NCBI GenBank assembly: GCA_029939575.1
Contig: JAOZSR010000022.1
Location: forward strand, 12,356-45,424
DNA: 33,069 nt
Direction: 5' to 3'
DNA from: Fidelibacterota bacterium
Lineage (GTDB): Bacteria > Fidelibacterota > UBA2242 > JAOZSR01
The position numbers and the translations under genes were made by a program. Shown piece after piece: positions 24,501 through 32,117 of the stretch. The stretch's first letter is position 1; the number at the start of each line of letters is the position of its first letter. A model generated the notes under the pieces. It was not told the DNA's origin, searched no databases, and was given only the letters and a program-made list of their open reading frames with translations.

Positions 24501-24808
24501 GTGGTTTTGACCTCGGTTGGATTCCTTTCCTAAAAGCCAAAAGAATGAATAATGATATCACAGTGCAAATGACTTTTGATTATGCTACTTCGGAAACAAA
24601 GCAAAGAAATAATAATGCTGAAGAGGGAAAATTTGCAGTCACTAATAAAAATACTACCTGGAAAATATCACCTAAAATTAATTATAAATTTTCTCAAAAA
24701 ATCACAGGCGGGATATTTTTTCAGTATGGAGTTACAGAGAATTTCAGAACCGGAAAAAGAACAACCAGAAATGGTGGCTTTGATATAAATATTGCTATCA
24801 GGGGTTAA
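18569..24808 (+). CDS. sprA: SprA-type type IX secretion outer-membrane translocon
   Basis: SprA (Sov) forms the very large outer-membrane barrel through which T9SS cargo crosses in Bacteroidota. The 2079-residue protein has a signal segment (about 10-25, FLFILKISLAA), an N-terminal region with ISILVDQDSERDF-type strands near 210-225, the SprA-typical GFIDDFEGAKR (near 780), Asp-rich turn motifs such as DTEDRNSNYVLD followed by NDYF (near 1020-1040), ELWLDELRLSDV (near 1355), and a long C-terminal half of alternating Ser/Asn-rich strands ending in FDINIAIRG. It is shorter than Bacteroidota SprA (about 2,400). An RG-rich, then Lys/Glu-rich insert lies near 1720-1760. The start is uncertain: the GTG at 18569 touches AAGAGG with no spacing, while an ATT at 18578 sits 8 bases after it. 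It heads a tight run of six genes. Confidence 0.93.
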   Translation: MSSISSRVIKYYCIFLFILKISLAANSSPADTGGVVFPINIDWLSQRFVSMEYNTPQGLNLISSNYDSTNNSILKINFKSAKSSITMDSQGKNLLFTKQLEGCDILYPRGISLIDDYNFRKKQYLRNAFHDMLVKATNDAKSKQSGSGSKIEIIGADIAGQRVSLQVSGNININGRLQNQKRSQVAAGFREGKSTSFIIDQKQQLNIEGKIGDRISILVDQDSERDFDFENAMKIIYTGHEDDIVQKVMAGNISLSLPGTKYVTFSGKNNGLFGLKSEMKFGGINVTAIASIEKGKKEKLSIDGGSQESTGSVKDYEYRKGVYFYLDTLFRKQMYEGFLDDGNYKGVFKISPEEVKDLEVYKSVTQGLAGTVWGTAYVDPNNPSEDYKEERFFKRLVYNQDYFLAPNQGYIRMANYVQDSEILAVVYRLADAEGNTITNREYGNWDRAETDTSDIILKLIKPQEMIPSHPCWNLEFKNVYYLGTSGINPEGFELNIVFTNGDLAEQERDEDGQTWISKFGLDIKDVNGAATPDDIIDVDNSNIIKLQSGELWLPFLRPFSSDVENQGYTGNENPYIKEEFDCSDIYDAKSQSDINQASKFKIVYKYENRSSIIQLGPMVIDGSEVVTLQGQTLQKGIDYTIDYFSGTLTLLTDNATNPDAKLDVKFEKDQFFQLDKKTIMGARAQYDFGDNAFIGGTALYFSKSVVDEKVDVGYEPIRNFVWDLNGAYSKDLNFITRAIDFLPIIETDQPSKISIEGEIARVNPNPNTLSNKETGDPNGVGFIDDFEGAKRITSAPIMRRYWTQTSIPIDKKESQRGYTFWYNPYGGVPTKSIWPNKQVSTRAQNNMTEILNLVVDPEWATEIGKNATDEKKKEAWGGITYYFPPSYYDQSKTKFFEIWIHGNSGHLHIDLGDISEEQYLDGKLSTEDKPIAGMTGDNVLDEDTEDTGIDGIFDAEESINVTYPDGSENTLYYGDPGLTEFKRKTNDPHSDNWDWENGSPQYRRINGTEGNSRDVNGLYPDTEDRNSNYVLDVRNDYFTIDFFLDASLDEEEFFESETKNGWKLYRVPLSEFERYDVEGDVNWETIKACRLWIDDITTEDTVSIAKVELVGNEWQELGVAINEDSSFVEQEETFAITVINTEDNPDQYTAPKGVQGEYDRINEIRAKEQSLVLKINDFGPGLDTGSVAGAYKELLEDLSFITYKEIKLFVMGENIHTHNRNYIEGEKTPLTFFLKFGRGGSNPQFYEIRQPIYPGWDSNNNIKVDIDFLTYLKSFNSAEDFPVANDIGLQEYFIEYDEDGVVEKRIYKKTKKINGIWQYTGEEMIIKGRPMISRIKRLEIGLINEGTEPIYGELWLDELRLSDVRKDPGVAYRAKASIQLADLAKFNVSLDRRDADFHTVSERPSMNTASLNTSKSLSMSGSFSMHKLLPAKWGITIPITGSISKSDKIPKYLPDNADVLAGDNAPDSIKTLSESYGINTSFSKRASDFWLTKYTIDQLKCSGSMKKSQSSNVKTKSNNSVSYSGKISYSIPFGRDNYISPFKWAAKMPLIGEKLENFHFYYLPNKFSISLNSSESKSRNTPRGLGETKDSYQFGANSSLNFGYKILDNLNFSATKTSKYNLLDFRGDKLKILEDLSLGLPTNTSESYSMSFNPKLFSWFNPTFNYSGSYRWQEAMNSPTPYIDNLSNQNRLSTSFSLNLADILKSFTSPKSKANTQSANTGRGGNRGRGRNKAPQTDNSKDKEPTEEKPKKNIKLLKIVDNLLKKIQTIQCTYSVNQSSSNGGRIGTPNLLYHTGLTQDPGLPIATDGGIGLNPDNLSKNVDFSLRSGLNISSSITTSLSFSQQMSNTDSRGTTGETFAREYFPSGQSGRDGFPFPQYTVRWSGLNKFGFLDKIFTNLSLDHGFSGKESITYKDGEETQSSYRMYFQPLFGSSMTFKNQISSTIRMTKGKTITNAQTGTSITDEQNVTASGNWKYKGGFDLGWIPFLKAKRMNNDITVQMTFDYATSETKQRNNNAEEGKFAVTNKNTTWKISPKINYKFSQKITGGIFFQYGVTENFRTGKRTTRNGGFDINIAIRG

Positions 24809-24818
24809 TAAAAATAAA

Positions 24819-25649
24819 ATGCAAAAAAAATGGAATAAAATATTACTTGAAATCAAAGCTGACCAAAAAGACCTGGTACCGGCAATTGTTTCAAATCTTG
24901 GAAGTATTGGAATTGATGAAAAAGAGAATATATTCGAAATTTATTTTCCCTTTCAGGATGAAGCAGGATTGGCAAGCAAAATCACCAAATCTCTCCAGCA
25001 GTTTAATATTGAAGCAAATATTATTGGGAGTGATGTGATTGAATGGGAGGATTGGCATTTACAATGGAAAGATGGTTTTGTTCCAATTCCTTTAACTGAG
25101 AAAATCACTATCTATCCCGATTGGGAGAAATCTCACCAGGATGTTGATATTCCAATATTTATTAAACCAGGAATGGCTTTTGGAACCGGTAATCATGAAA
25201 CAACCCAGATGGCATTGTTATTATTAGAACAACATCTCAAAAAAAGTAAGAAAGTTTTAGATGCCGGTTGTGGTACAGGAATATTAACAATTGCAGCTAT
25301 AAAAATGGGTGCTGAATTTGTGGATTCCTGGGATATTGATAAAGATATCATTGGGAACTTTAATGAAAACATGGAGTTGAATAATCTAAAGCAGGGGTAT
25401 GTTTTAAATATTGGTAACGTGACTTCCCTGAAAGAATATCACTATGATCTGATTGTAAGTAATATTCAGAAAGAGCCAAATTTGAAATTATTATCAACAT
25501 TAGTTAGGAATAAATGTACAGCTCCTATTATATTTACAGGTATTCTTGTGGATGAATCTGAAGAATTTGAAAAAAGAGTTAAGGATTATGGACGAAAAAT
25601 AATCCAACAATTATCAAAAGGTGAATGGACTGCCTTTTATGTTAATTAG
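24819..25649 (+). CDS. prmA: ribosomal protein L11 methyltransferase PrmA
   Basis: SAM-dependent enzyme that trimethylates ribosomal protein L11. The 276-residue protein has the small N-terminal substrate-recognition domain (1-60), the linker with EWEDWHLQWKDGFVPIPL, the PrmA hallmark FGTGNHETT (121-129), SAM motif I DAGCGTGIL (148-156) and a DLIVSNI active-site strand. The last reads SNIQKEP where most PrmA have ANI, a minor difference. I start at the ATG 24819, 10 bp after the sprA stop; an in-frame TTG at 24792 overlaps sprA and would add nine non-conserved residues. No strong ribosome-binding site is seen, so translation may be coupled to sprA. Confidence 0.92.
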   Translation: MQKKWNKILLEIKADQKDLVPAIVSNLGSIGIDEKENIFEIYFPFQDEAGLASKITKSLQQFNIEANIIGSDVIEWEDWHLQWKDGFVPIPLTEKITIYPDWEKSHQDVDIPIFIKPGMAFGTGNHETTQMALLLLEQHLKKSKKVLDAGCGTGILTIAAIKMGAEFVDSWDIDKDIIGNFNENMELNNLKQGYVLNIGNVTSLKEYHYDLIVSNIQKEPNLKLLSTLVRNKCTAPIIFTGILVDESEEFEKRVKDYGRKIIQQLSKGEWTAFYVN

Positions 25650-25663
25650 AAAAATGACAAATT

Positions 25664-26746
25664 ATGAAAAATAATAAATGGAAAAAATATCTGACATTGA
25701 TTTCCCTGATCTTAATTGGAATGTTATTCTTTACATGTAATGACAAGACAGGTGAGCAAATTATTGGCTCCAATCCGGAGATACAAAGTTTGATATTAAA
25801 CTATTCGCAACAGAACAAATCAATTTTTATTTCAGCCGAAGTCGTTGATCCCCAGGGGAAGGCTGATATTGAATCCGTTGATTACTATTTATATTATAAA
25901 GTAGCTGATACACTGGAAACAGACTCATTGATACATAGTGGCAAACTTTTCGATAATGGAGAAAATGGGGATATTATTATCGATGATAATGTTTATTCTA
26001 TCCTGTTTAATGAAAATATCGAAGAGGGAGTTTACAGATGTATAACCCAGGCCTTTGATATTGATGGAAATGAAAGTGAATTATATTCCAAAATACAGAA
26101 TGCTACAACAAACAGTCCACCGGTAATTGTGATGCTTGAAGCAACAGATTTTTTTGAACGTGGTGACACTCTGAATTTTAAAATTCGCGCTTATGATCCA
26201 CAGGGACTGGATGATATTGTGATGATAAAATATGACATTATTTATCCTAATGATAGTGTGTTAACTCATAGTTCATTTGTTATGAGTGATGATGGTATTC
26301 ATTATGGTGATGAATATGCAAATGATGGCATTTTTACAGTTGCCCAACCTTATGGGAAGACTGGTAAAAATCAGGGAGTCTTTACCTTTCGATTTTATGC
26401 CAAAGACAAGGCCGATGCTACCAGTGATACACTCAAAGTTTCTGCCACTAATCCTGGCGTTACTGTTATTTATCCTGATCTAACCGACACATTACAATGT
26501 GGTGAAGTGATGGAAATCAAATGGCAAAGTGCCTTTATTGATAGTTTAAAATTAGAATACACAATTAATTCTAATGTAATTAATCCTGTTTATTATGAAA
26601 TTACTACTGTTTCCACAACTGATACCACATACAACTGGACAATTCCGTGGATGATTGATTCTGAATTTTGTAAAATAAAAATATATGATATAGAAATGCC
26701 TGATAGATTTGATGTTAGTGATAACCCATTTAAATTGGAACCATGA
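25664..26746 (+). CDS. Ig-like surface lipoprotein in the secretion cluster
   Basis: 360-residue envelope protein without a known enzyme domain. The signal sequence ends at Cys25 (LFFTC), followed by NDK, consistent with lipidation. Two Ig-like domains follow (about 35-145 and 150-260). Each ends in a similar loop, DNGENGDIIIDDNVYS and DDGIHYGDEYANDGIFT, i.e. a repeated DG-x(n)-GD-x-x-x-x-D(D/G) pattern. The C-terminal ~95 residues match the Kre9/KNH-like Ig fold: VIYPDLTDTLQCGEVMEIKW near 268, then YNWTIPW and SDNPFKL at the end. It starts 14 bp after prmA and its stop overlaps the next start (ATGA), so it is tightly coupled to the propeller protein. A role as partner or attachment factor for T9SS cargo is inferred only from context. 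Confidence 0.8.
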   Translation: MKNNKWKKYLTLISLILIGMLFFTCNDKTGEQIIGSNPEIQSLILNYSQQNKSIFISAEVVDPQGKADIESVDYYLYYKVADTLETDSLIHSGKLFDNGENGDIIIDDNVYSILFNENIEEGVYRCITQAFDIDGNESELYSKIQNATTNSPPVIVMLEATDFFERGDTLNFKIRAYDPQGLDDIVMIKYDIIYPNDSVLTHSSFVMSDDGIHYGDEYANDGIFTVAQPYGKTGKNQGVFTFRFYAKDKADATSDTLKVSATNPGVTVIYPDLTDTLQCGEVMEIKWQSAFIDSLKLEYTINSNVINPVYYEITTVSTTDTTYNWTIPWMIDSEFCKIKIYDIEMPDRFDVSDNPFKLEP

Positions 26747-28311
26747 AAAAAATAATTAAATATATTTTGATTTTTTTCGGACTGGTTAATTTTATTTTAG
26801 CCCAGCCCTGTTTTCTTGCAAAACCAACTCTTGATGATGGAGATGAATATTATGAAGGTCTCGCCAGTAATGGAGTAACCCAAATATCTTTAATGGGAGA
26901 TTCTCTGATTTGGCTTGGAACCGGTGGCGGACTTAGTAAAACTTCAAATTTTGGTGCCTCATTTTTTAGCTATTTTTCCGGAGACGAAAATATGGCAAGA
27001 GGCGGTATTTCCGCAATTTCAGTTCTCGATTCTATAATCTGGGTGTCTGCTATATTTGATTCATCAACAGAAGTAGGATCACAACAAACCGGAGGTGGAC
27101 TGGCAGTTTCCAAAGATTATGGAGAATCCTGGAACTATATACCACAACCTGTTGACAGTGTGGATGATTATAACGATATCTGGGCTGGATATAAAACCCG
27201 TTTTTTACCGGTTGTAACCACTGTAAATAACACCACCTGGGATATTGCATCTACAAAAGATTATACTTATATCGTTAGTTGGGCTGGTGGAATTAGGAGA
27301 ACACCCGATTTTGGACAAACCTGGCAACGTCTGCCACTACCATCTGATGATGCTGATTTTTTGCCCTGTGATTCTATTCCCTATCAAATTAATCCCAGAG
27401 ATCCTCCCAATGGCAATCACAATCACAAAGGATTTAGTGTATTAGCTTATGGAGATACTGTTTGGGTAGGTACTGCTGCCGGAATAAACCTGGGTATCGT
27501 TGAGCCTGAAGGATGTATCAGATGGACAAAATTCAACTCCTATAATTCAGCCATTTCCGGAAATTTTGTTGTTGCTATGGCAAGACAGTATTGGAAAGGC
27601 AAGGAGACAATTTGGGCTGTCACAATGCAGGCTACCGGAGCCGGAGAATATAGAGCAATCAGTAAAACCAGCGATGGTGGGCGCACCTGGTCGGTAACTC
27701 TGGAAGATGAACGAGCCTATAGTTTTGCTTTTCACGATTCTGTTGTTTATGTCTGTACAGAACGGGGACTGTTTAAATCTATTGATAGTGAAAACTGGGC
27801 GTTATATAAACCTATTGAAGATAGTAGCACGGGGGAAAAGATATATTCTGAACACATCTATTCTGCTGCTGTTGATGAAAGAGAAGGCACACCATATTTA
27901 TGGCTTGGTACAGGTGACGGAATCGCCAGAACTTGTGACGATGGCTTGAACTGGCAAATTTTCAGAAAATCTACTTCAACTTCAATTGCAGGGCAGGAAA
28001 AAATTTACGCTTATCCAAATCCATTTTCTCCAACTCATCACAATGTGCTCGGTGATGATGGCCATGTCAGAATAAAATATTCAATAGAATCTTCAGGAAC
28101 AGTTAATTTTGAAATTTATGACTTTGCAATGATCAAAGTATTTTCCGGAGAAAAACATTCTATCCTGAACATAGGTGAAAACAATGAAGTTTGGAACGGT
28201 CGGGATAATTCCGGACGTCTGGTTGCAAATGGAACATATTTTGTAAAATTGATTAAAAATATAAATGACAATGAAATAATTAACTGGACAAAATTAATAG
28301 TGGTGAAATAA
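26743..28311 (+). CDS. secreted beta-propeller protein with T9SS/FlgD-like sorting domain
   Basis: 522-residue exported protein. The signal peptide (1-20) ends FILAQ. Residues about 40-415 are propeller-like repeats with BNR/sortilin-type motifs such as SKDYGESW, TPDFGQTW, TSDGGRTW and CDDGLNW, each closing a blade. Residues about 420-522 form a C-terminal sorting/FlgD-Ig domain with YAYPNPFSP, an INLxxG-like NIGENNEVWNGRDNSGR and GTYFVKL, as in T9SS type A C-terminal signals. It overlaps the lipoprotein gene by four bases. It is the likely cargo of the SprA/PorV machinery encoded around it. In some relatives, PorZ-type propeller proteins with sorting domains are part of the T9SS attachment complex, so a machinery role is also possible. 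Confidence 0.87.
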   Translation: MKKIIKYILIFFGLVNFILAQPCFLAKPTLDDGDEYYEGLASNGVTQISLMGDSLIWLGTGGGLSKTSNFGASFFSYFSGDENMARGGISAISVLDSIIWVSAIFDSSTEVGSQQTGGGLAVSKDYGESWNYIPQPVDSVDDYNDIWAGYKTRFLPVVTTVNNTTWDIASTKDYTYIVSWAGGIRRTPDFGQTWQRLPLPSDDADFLPCDSIPYQINPRDPPNGNHNHKGFSVLAYGDTVWVGTAAGINLGIVEPEGCIRWTKFNSYNSAISGNFVVAMARQYWKGKETIWAVTMQATGAGEYRAISKTSDGGRTWSVTLEDERAYSFAFHDSVVYVCTERGLFKSIDSENWALYKPIEDSSTGEKIYSEHIYSAAVDEREGTPYLWLGTGDGIARTCDDGLNWQIFRKSTSTSIAGQEKIYAYPNPFSPTHHNVLGDDGHVRIKYSIESSGTVNFEIYDFAMIKVFSGEKHSILNIGENNEVWNGRDNSGRLVANGTYFVKLIKNINDNEIINWTKLIVVK

Positions 28312-28317
28312 ATAAAT

Positions 28318-29238
28318 ATGAAAAAGATATTTTATTTAACATTTTTTATAATATTGACAAACTGTTGCTTTGCAGATGCAAATACAGGTGGCGGTTATCC
28401 CGGGTCTTATCTCAGAATGGGTTTGGGAGCCAAGGCAATCAGTATGGGTAATGCCGGTGTTGCCAGTCCGGCAGACGGATATACCCTATTTTATAATCCT
28501 GCTGGTTTGTCATATTTATCTAAAAAACATTTTGCCTTAAGTTACTCTTTTTTAAGTCTTGACAGACAGTTTCATTTTACCGGGGTGTCAATTCCTCTTA
28601 AACCAACAGCCGGAATCGCGATTTCCTGGATTCATGGTGGAGTATCCGGTATTCAGGGAAGAACCAGTACCGGAATTCCAGATCAGGAATATACAACAGG
28701 CGAAAATGTATTTATTCTTTCTTTTGCTAATGCCTTTCACCCGAAATTATCATTTGGTGTAAATTTTAAAATTCTACAACATAACCTGGTTGAAAATACC
28801 GGAAGTGGTTTGGGTTTTGATATTGGGCTTTTATTCAAACCAATAGATCAGATTGCCATAGGGGTACAATTAAAAGATATTGGCAGTGGATATAATTGGC
28901 AAACAGAAGAGTGGTTTGATGAAAAAGGAACTAATTATACTGAAAAATTTCCGGAAGTGATTAAACTCGGACTTGCCTTAAAGCAGAACAGTTTTATGTT
29001 TGTCGGTGACGTAGAAATGTCAGAACACTATAATACCAGAGTTCATTTTGGTGGTGAATATACCTTTAAAAACAATGTAATGTTACGTTCAGGATTGAAT
29101 AATGGCGACCTGGTTTTTGGAGCCGGATTAGCTTATGATTTTGTAATGAAGATTGATACTAAATTGGATTACTGTATCGTTTTTGATTCAATTGGTAATG
29201 GTGTTACAAATATTTTCGCATGGGAATTTATATTTTAA
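28318..29238 (+). CDS. PorV/PorQ-family outer-membrane protein, copy 1
   Basis: FadL-like barrel of the PorV/PorQ family; in Bacteroidota PorV binds SprA and shuttles cargo to the attachment complex. The 306-residue protein has a signal peptide (about 1-20) and the family signature YLRMGLGAKAISMGNAGVA, followed by DGYTLFYNPAGLSYL, then regular amphipathic strands and a terminal aromatic residue (AWEFIF), as expected of outer-membrane barrels. It begins 6 bp after the propeller gene and is followed 31 bp later by a second family member. Whether it is PorV, PorQ or a lineage-specific paralogue cannot be decided by eye. Confidence 0.88.
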   Translation: MKKIFYLTFFIILTNCCFADANTGGGYPGSYLRMGLGAKAISMGNAGVASPADGYTLFYNPAGLSYLSKKHFALSYSFLSLDRQFHFTGVSIPLKPTAGIAISWIHGGVSGIQGRTSTGIPDQEYTTGENVFILSFANAFHPKLSFGVNFKILQHNLVENTGSGLGFDIGLLFKPIDQIAIGVQLKDIGSGYNWQTEEWFDEKGTNYTEKFPEVIKLGLALKQNSFMFVGDVEMSEHYNTRVHFGGEYTFKNNVMLRSGLNNGDLVFGAGLAYDFVMKIDTKLDYCIVFDSIGNGVTNIFAWEFIF

Positions 29239-29269
29239 TAAAACAGAAATATTGGAGAAAACTTAATAA

Positions 29270-30181
29270 ATGAATTTAAGAAAAAATATAGCAGTAATTC
29301 TTACTTTACTAACTTTTTGCATGATTTTATTGGCAGATAGCGAAGAGGCTGGAATGGCTTTTTTAAAAATGCCGGTATCAGCAGATGCCGGTGCAACGAT
29401 GTCTGTCTTTTCATCGAATAGTGGGTCACCACTGGCTCTATTTGAAAATCCTCTGGGAATACAAACAGATAAAAGTAAATTGAGTTTCTCTCATAGTTTT
29501 TGGTTTGCCGATGTTAATAATGATCTTTTTGGATTCTCCTTACCTTTAAAAAGAGGCACAATATCAAGTGGATTGAATTTTGTCAGAATTCCGGAAATTG
29601 AAGTTCGGAATACTCCAACAGAAAATCCTTTAGCAACAATAGAAGGTCAATATTTTTCCGGGTCGGTTGGATATTGTTTGGATATTGTTTCAAAATTTTC
29701 TGTTGGCGTGTCTGCAAAATATTTATATGAGAAATTATATACTGAAAGTGCTCATGGAACAGCCTTTGATTTTGGAATTAAATGGCAGGCGCCAAGTTCG
29801 CTGGATGTTTCCTTTCTTCTTAAAAATGTAGGCTTTATGGGCGAACTGGAGCAAACCAACACTAAATTACCGACAACTTTTCAAATTGGAATTATTCGTC
29901 CGGAAATATTTGTCGAAGGTCCTTTAAATGCCTCTGTTGGATTGAATTTTGGATCAAATCTTATAACCGGAAAAACCGAAGCATGTGTTGGTGCAGAGGC
30001 TTCTATCAAAGATATTTTAAGCATTAGAGCGGGCTATAAACAGGCCGGGAATATTAATAATAAGTCTTTGGGTTTTGGTCTGAATATAAAAAAAATAAAA
30101 TTGGATTACGCAATATTATTTTTGTCTGAGGGGTTGAATTATCCACATATCTTCACAATTAATTATATCATCGGAAAATAA
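29270..30181 (+). CDS. PorV/PorQ-family outer-membrane protein, copy 2
   Basis: Second barrel of the same family, 303 residues. The signal peptide (about 1-22) ends LLAD. The family motif is present in diverged form: FLKMPVSADAGATMSVFS followed by GSPLALFENPLGI, where the canonical NPAGL has become NPLGI. Strands such as GSVGYCLDIVSKFSVGVSAK and AFDFGIKWQAPSSLDVSFLLKN follow the PorV layout, and the C-terminus is FTINYIIGK rather than an aromatic. It is the last gene of the sprA run. Copy B of the dispersed repeat begins 32 bp after its stop. It may pair with copy 1 or with a different cargo class. Confidence 0.82.
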   Translation: MNLRKNIAVILTLLTFCMILLADSEEAGMAFLKMPVSADAGATMSVFSSNSGSPLALFENPLGIQTDKSKLSFSHSFWFADVNNDLFGFSLPLKRGTISSGLNFVRIPEIEVRNTPTENPLATIEGQYFSGSVGYCLDIVSKFSVGVSAKYLYEKLYTESAHGTAFDFGIKWQAPSSLDVSFLLKNVGFMGELEQTNTKLPTTFQIGIIRPEIFVEGPLNASVGLNFGSNLITGKTEACVGAEASIKDILSIRAGYKQAGNINNKSLGFGLNIKKIKLDYAILFLSEGLNYPHIFTINYIIGK

Positions 30182-30545
30182 ACCATTCTCATTTTTTCCA
30201 GTACTAAATCTGAAAATTCCGTAAAAAGTAAATTTGCCGTCATTCTGAATGAGGTACGAAGGTTTACAATCAGGTTTTTGACTGAAAGAATCTCCTACAA
30301 TTATCAACGATATTCTTGGTTCTACACTGTCTCAGATTGTGTCCGGCTACTGACGAAAAGACAGCTTCGTACCTTTTTACGATTCAATCAAATCTGAAAA
30401 ATTAAATGATTGGTTTTGGGATTAATTAAAACGAGTATGCCTTGCCAATCTCAAATCTTTTTGTGAAAACATTAAAAAAATTGTAAATTTAAGACTTAAT
30501 TATCTGGCATAAATAATATTATGCAAATGTAGGAAAATTTATAAA
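30182..30545. other. 364-bp intergenic region after the secretion cluster
   Basis: About half is repeat copy B (30213-30390). The rest is AT-rich leader for the SDR gene, with no convincing promoter. No separate terminator for the secretion cluster is visible, so the repeat itself may serve as one. Confidence 0.5.
30213..30390 (-). repeat. dispersed ~180-bp repeat, copy B (inverted)
   Basis: Reverse-complement partner of 4775-4954. Shared blocks include AATTCCGTAAAAAGTAAATT, GTCATTCTGAATGA, TTTACAATCAGGTTTTTGAC, TGAAAGAATCTCCTACAATT and GTCCGGCTAC, in the same order and spacing, with scattered differences. The terminal CGTAAAAAG/CTTTTTACG pair is intact. It lies wholly between genes. Confidence 0.85.
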
Positions 30546-32090
30546 GTGGATACAACGGAAAAAAAACAATATACAACTGAAGATATAAATAAATGTATTG
30601 ATCTATTAAATCAATTGACTAATAACAATGAGGAATTTGCTTCCTTATCCAAGGATCAGCGAATCGCATTATTAAAAGCTGCCGGCCATTTATCACGACC
30701 TGATCGTTACCAATTAAAACAACGTCAAAAAGTTATTCAGAAAAAGGAAAAAAATAAAATTGTTAAGCAGGAACGTCTGGCAAGAGCGGCTACCGGTATT
30801 AGAAAAGCCAGGGAATCGGCTGTATTTTCGGCACCGTTACAACTTCCGGAACATAATAAATTTGAAAACAATAACCTGATTTTACAGTCCTCCAGAAACT
30901 GTTATATATGTAAAGCGAAATTTACCCAACTTCATTTTTTCTATGACACAATGTGCCCCAAATGCGCAGATTTAAACTATAAAAAACGTTTCCAGACTGC
31001 TGATTTGAACGGACAGGTTGCTTTAATAACCGGTTCTCGTCTAAAAATTGGATTTCAAGCCACATTAATGATGTTACGAGCCGGCGCCACTGTAATAGCT
31101 ACAACTCGTTTTCCAGTTGATTCGGCTTTGCGATATTCTAAGGAAAAAGATTTTGATCAATGGGGAAATCGATTACATATTTACGGATTGGATTTACGGC
31201 ACACACCGAGTGTAGAAATATTTTGTAAACATATTGAACAACAGTATGACCGGTTAGACATCTTAATAAACAATGCTGCCCAAACAGTACGCCGCCCACC
31301 TGGTTTTTATGCTCATTTAATGGAAAATGAATCCCTGAGATTTTCGGATTTAGATCAAAATGTACAAAAACTAATGTTAAATTTTCAGAATTGTACAGAT
31401 AAATTGAACTCCTTTGCTTTACCAGACAAGGAACCTACATCCGATCATCCTGTTACCTGGAATGGCAAATTGCCGGGAATTGGATTAAGAGAATCTGCCC
31501 AATTGTCTCAAATTCCATATAAATATGATAATACATTATCTGTTGATACTGTTTTTCCAAAGGGAAAATTAGATGCTGATTTACAACAGGTTGATTTACG
31601 AACAACGAATAGTTGGCGACTTAAGCTTGGCGAAATCGAAACAACTGAATTGCTTGAGATACAATTAATTAACGCAATCGCTCCCTTTGTATTATGCAAT
31701 AAACTGGCAGCTTTGATGAAAAAAGAAAATACCGGACAAAAACATATTGTCAACGTATCTGCGATGGAAGGAAAATTTTTACGATTTAAGAAAGGTGAGC
31801 GTCATCCTCATACAAATATGGCAAAAGCCGCTTTAAACATGCTGACCCATACATCAGCCAGTGAGTTTGCGACTTATGGTATCTATATGAATGCTGTTGA
31901 TACTGGTTGGGTAACTGATGAAGACCCGGCGCAATTGTCAAAGTTGAAGGAAGATCTTCATGATTTTCAACCTCCTCTGGATATTGTTGATGGTGCCGCA
32001 CGGATTTGTGATCCATTTTTTGATGGCATTAATACAGGAAAACACTGGTGTGGTAAGTTTTTGAAGGATTATTTTCCAATAGATTGGTGA
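30546..32090 (+). CDS. SDR-family protein with N-terminal zinc-finger extension
   Basis: 514-residue protein. Residues 1-110 are a charged helical segment, with many Lys/Arg at 55-90. A four-cysteine zinc-binding motif follows, C119-x2-C122-x14-C137-x2-C140. The short-chain dehydrogenase Rossmann domain starts at about 145 with [11 protein letters not shown] (TGxxxxIG) and contains DILINNAAQ. An internal insert of ~100 residues follows the NNA motif. Near the active site, Ser405 is in VSAMEG, but the expected YxxxK is HTNMAK, so the Tyr position is Thr423 with Lys427 kept. Start GTG at 30546, with AGGAAA about 10 bases upstream. I do not know the substrate; I recall similar HTNMAKAAL proteins from varied organisms, so the Thr may be a family trait rather than damage. 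Confidence 0.85.
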   Translation: MDTTEKKQYTTEDINKCIDLLNQLTNNNEEFASLSKDQRIALLKAAGHLSRPDRYQLKQRQKVIQKKEKNKIVKQERLARAATGIRKARESAVFSAPLQLPEHNKFENNNLILQSSRNCYICKAKFTQLHFFYDTMCPKCADLNYKKRFQTADLNGQVALITGSRLKIGFQATLMMLRAGATVIATTRFPVDSALRYSKEKDFDQWGNRLHIYGLDLRHTPSVEIFCKHIEQQYDRLDILINNAAQTVRRPPGFYAHLMENESLRFSDLDQNVQKLMLNFQNCTDKLNSFALPDKEPTSDHPVTWNGKLPGIGLRESAQLSQIPYKYDNTLSVDTVFPKGKLDADLQQVDLRTTNSWRLKLGEIETTELLEIQLINAIAPFVLCNKLAALMKKENTGQKHIVNVSAMEGKFLRFKKGERHPHTNMAKAALNMLTHTSASEFATYGIYMNAVDTGWVTDEDPAQLSKLKEDLHDFQPPLDIVDGAARICDPFFDGINTGKHWCGKFLKDYFPIDW

Positions 32091-32117
32091 TTATATTAAA
32101 TTTAATTGGAGGTCATT

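Noticed and set aside
30116-30307. 63-codon open frame on the minus strand
   Set aside because: It spans the end of the PorV-like gene and part of repeat copy B; not conserved with copy A and no start signals.
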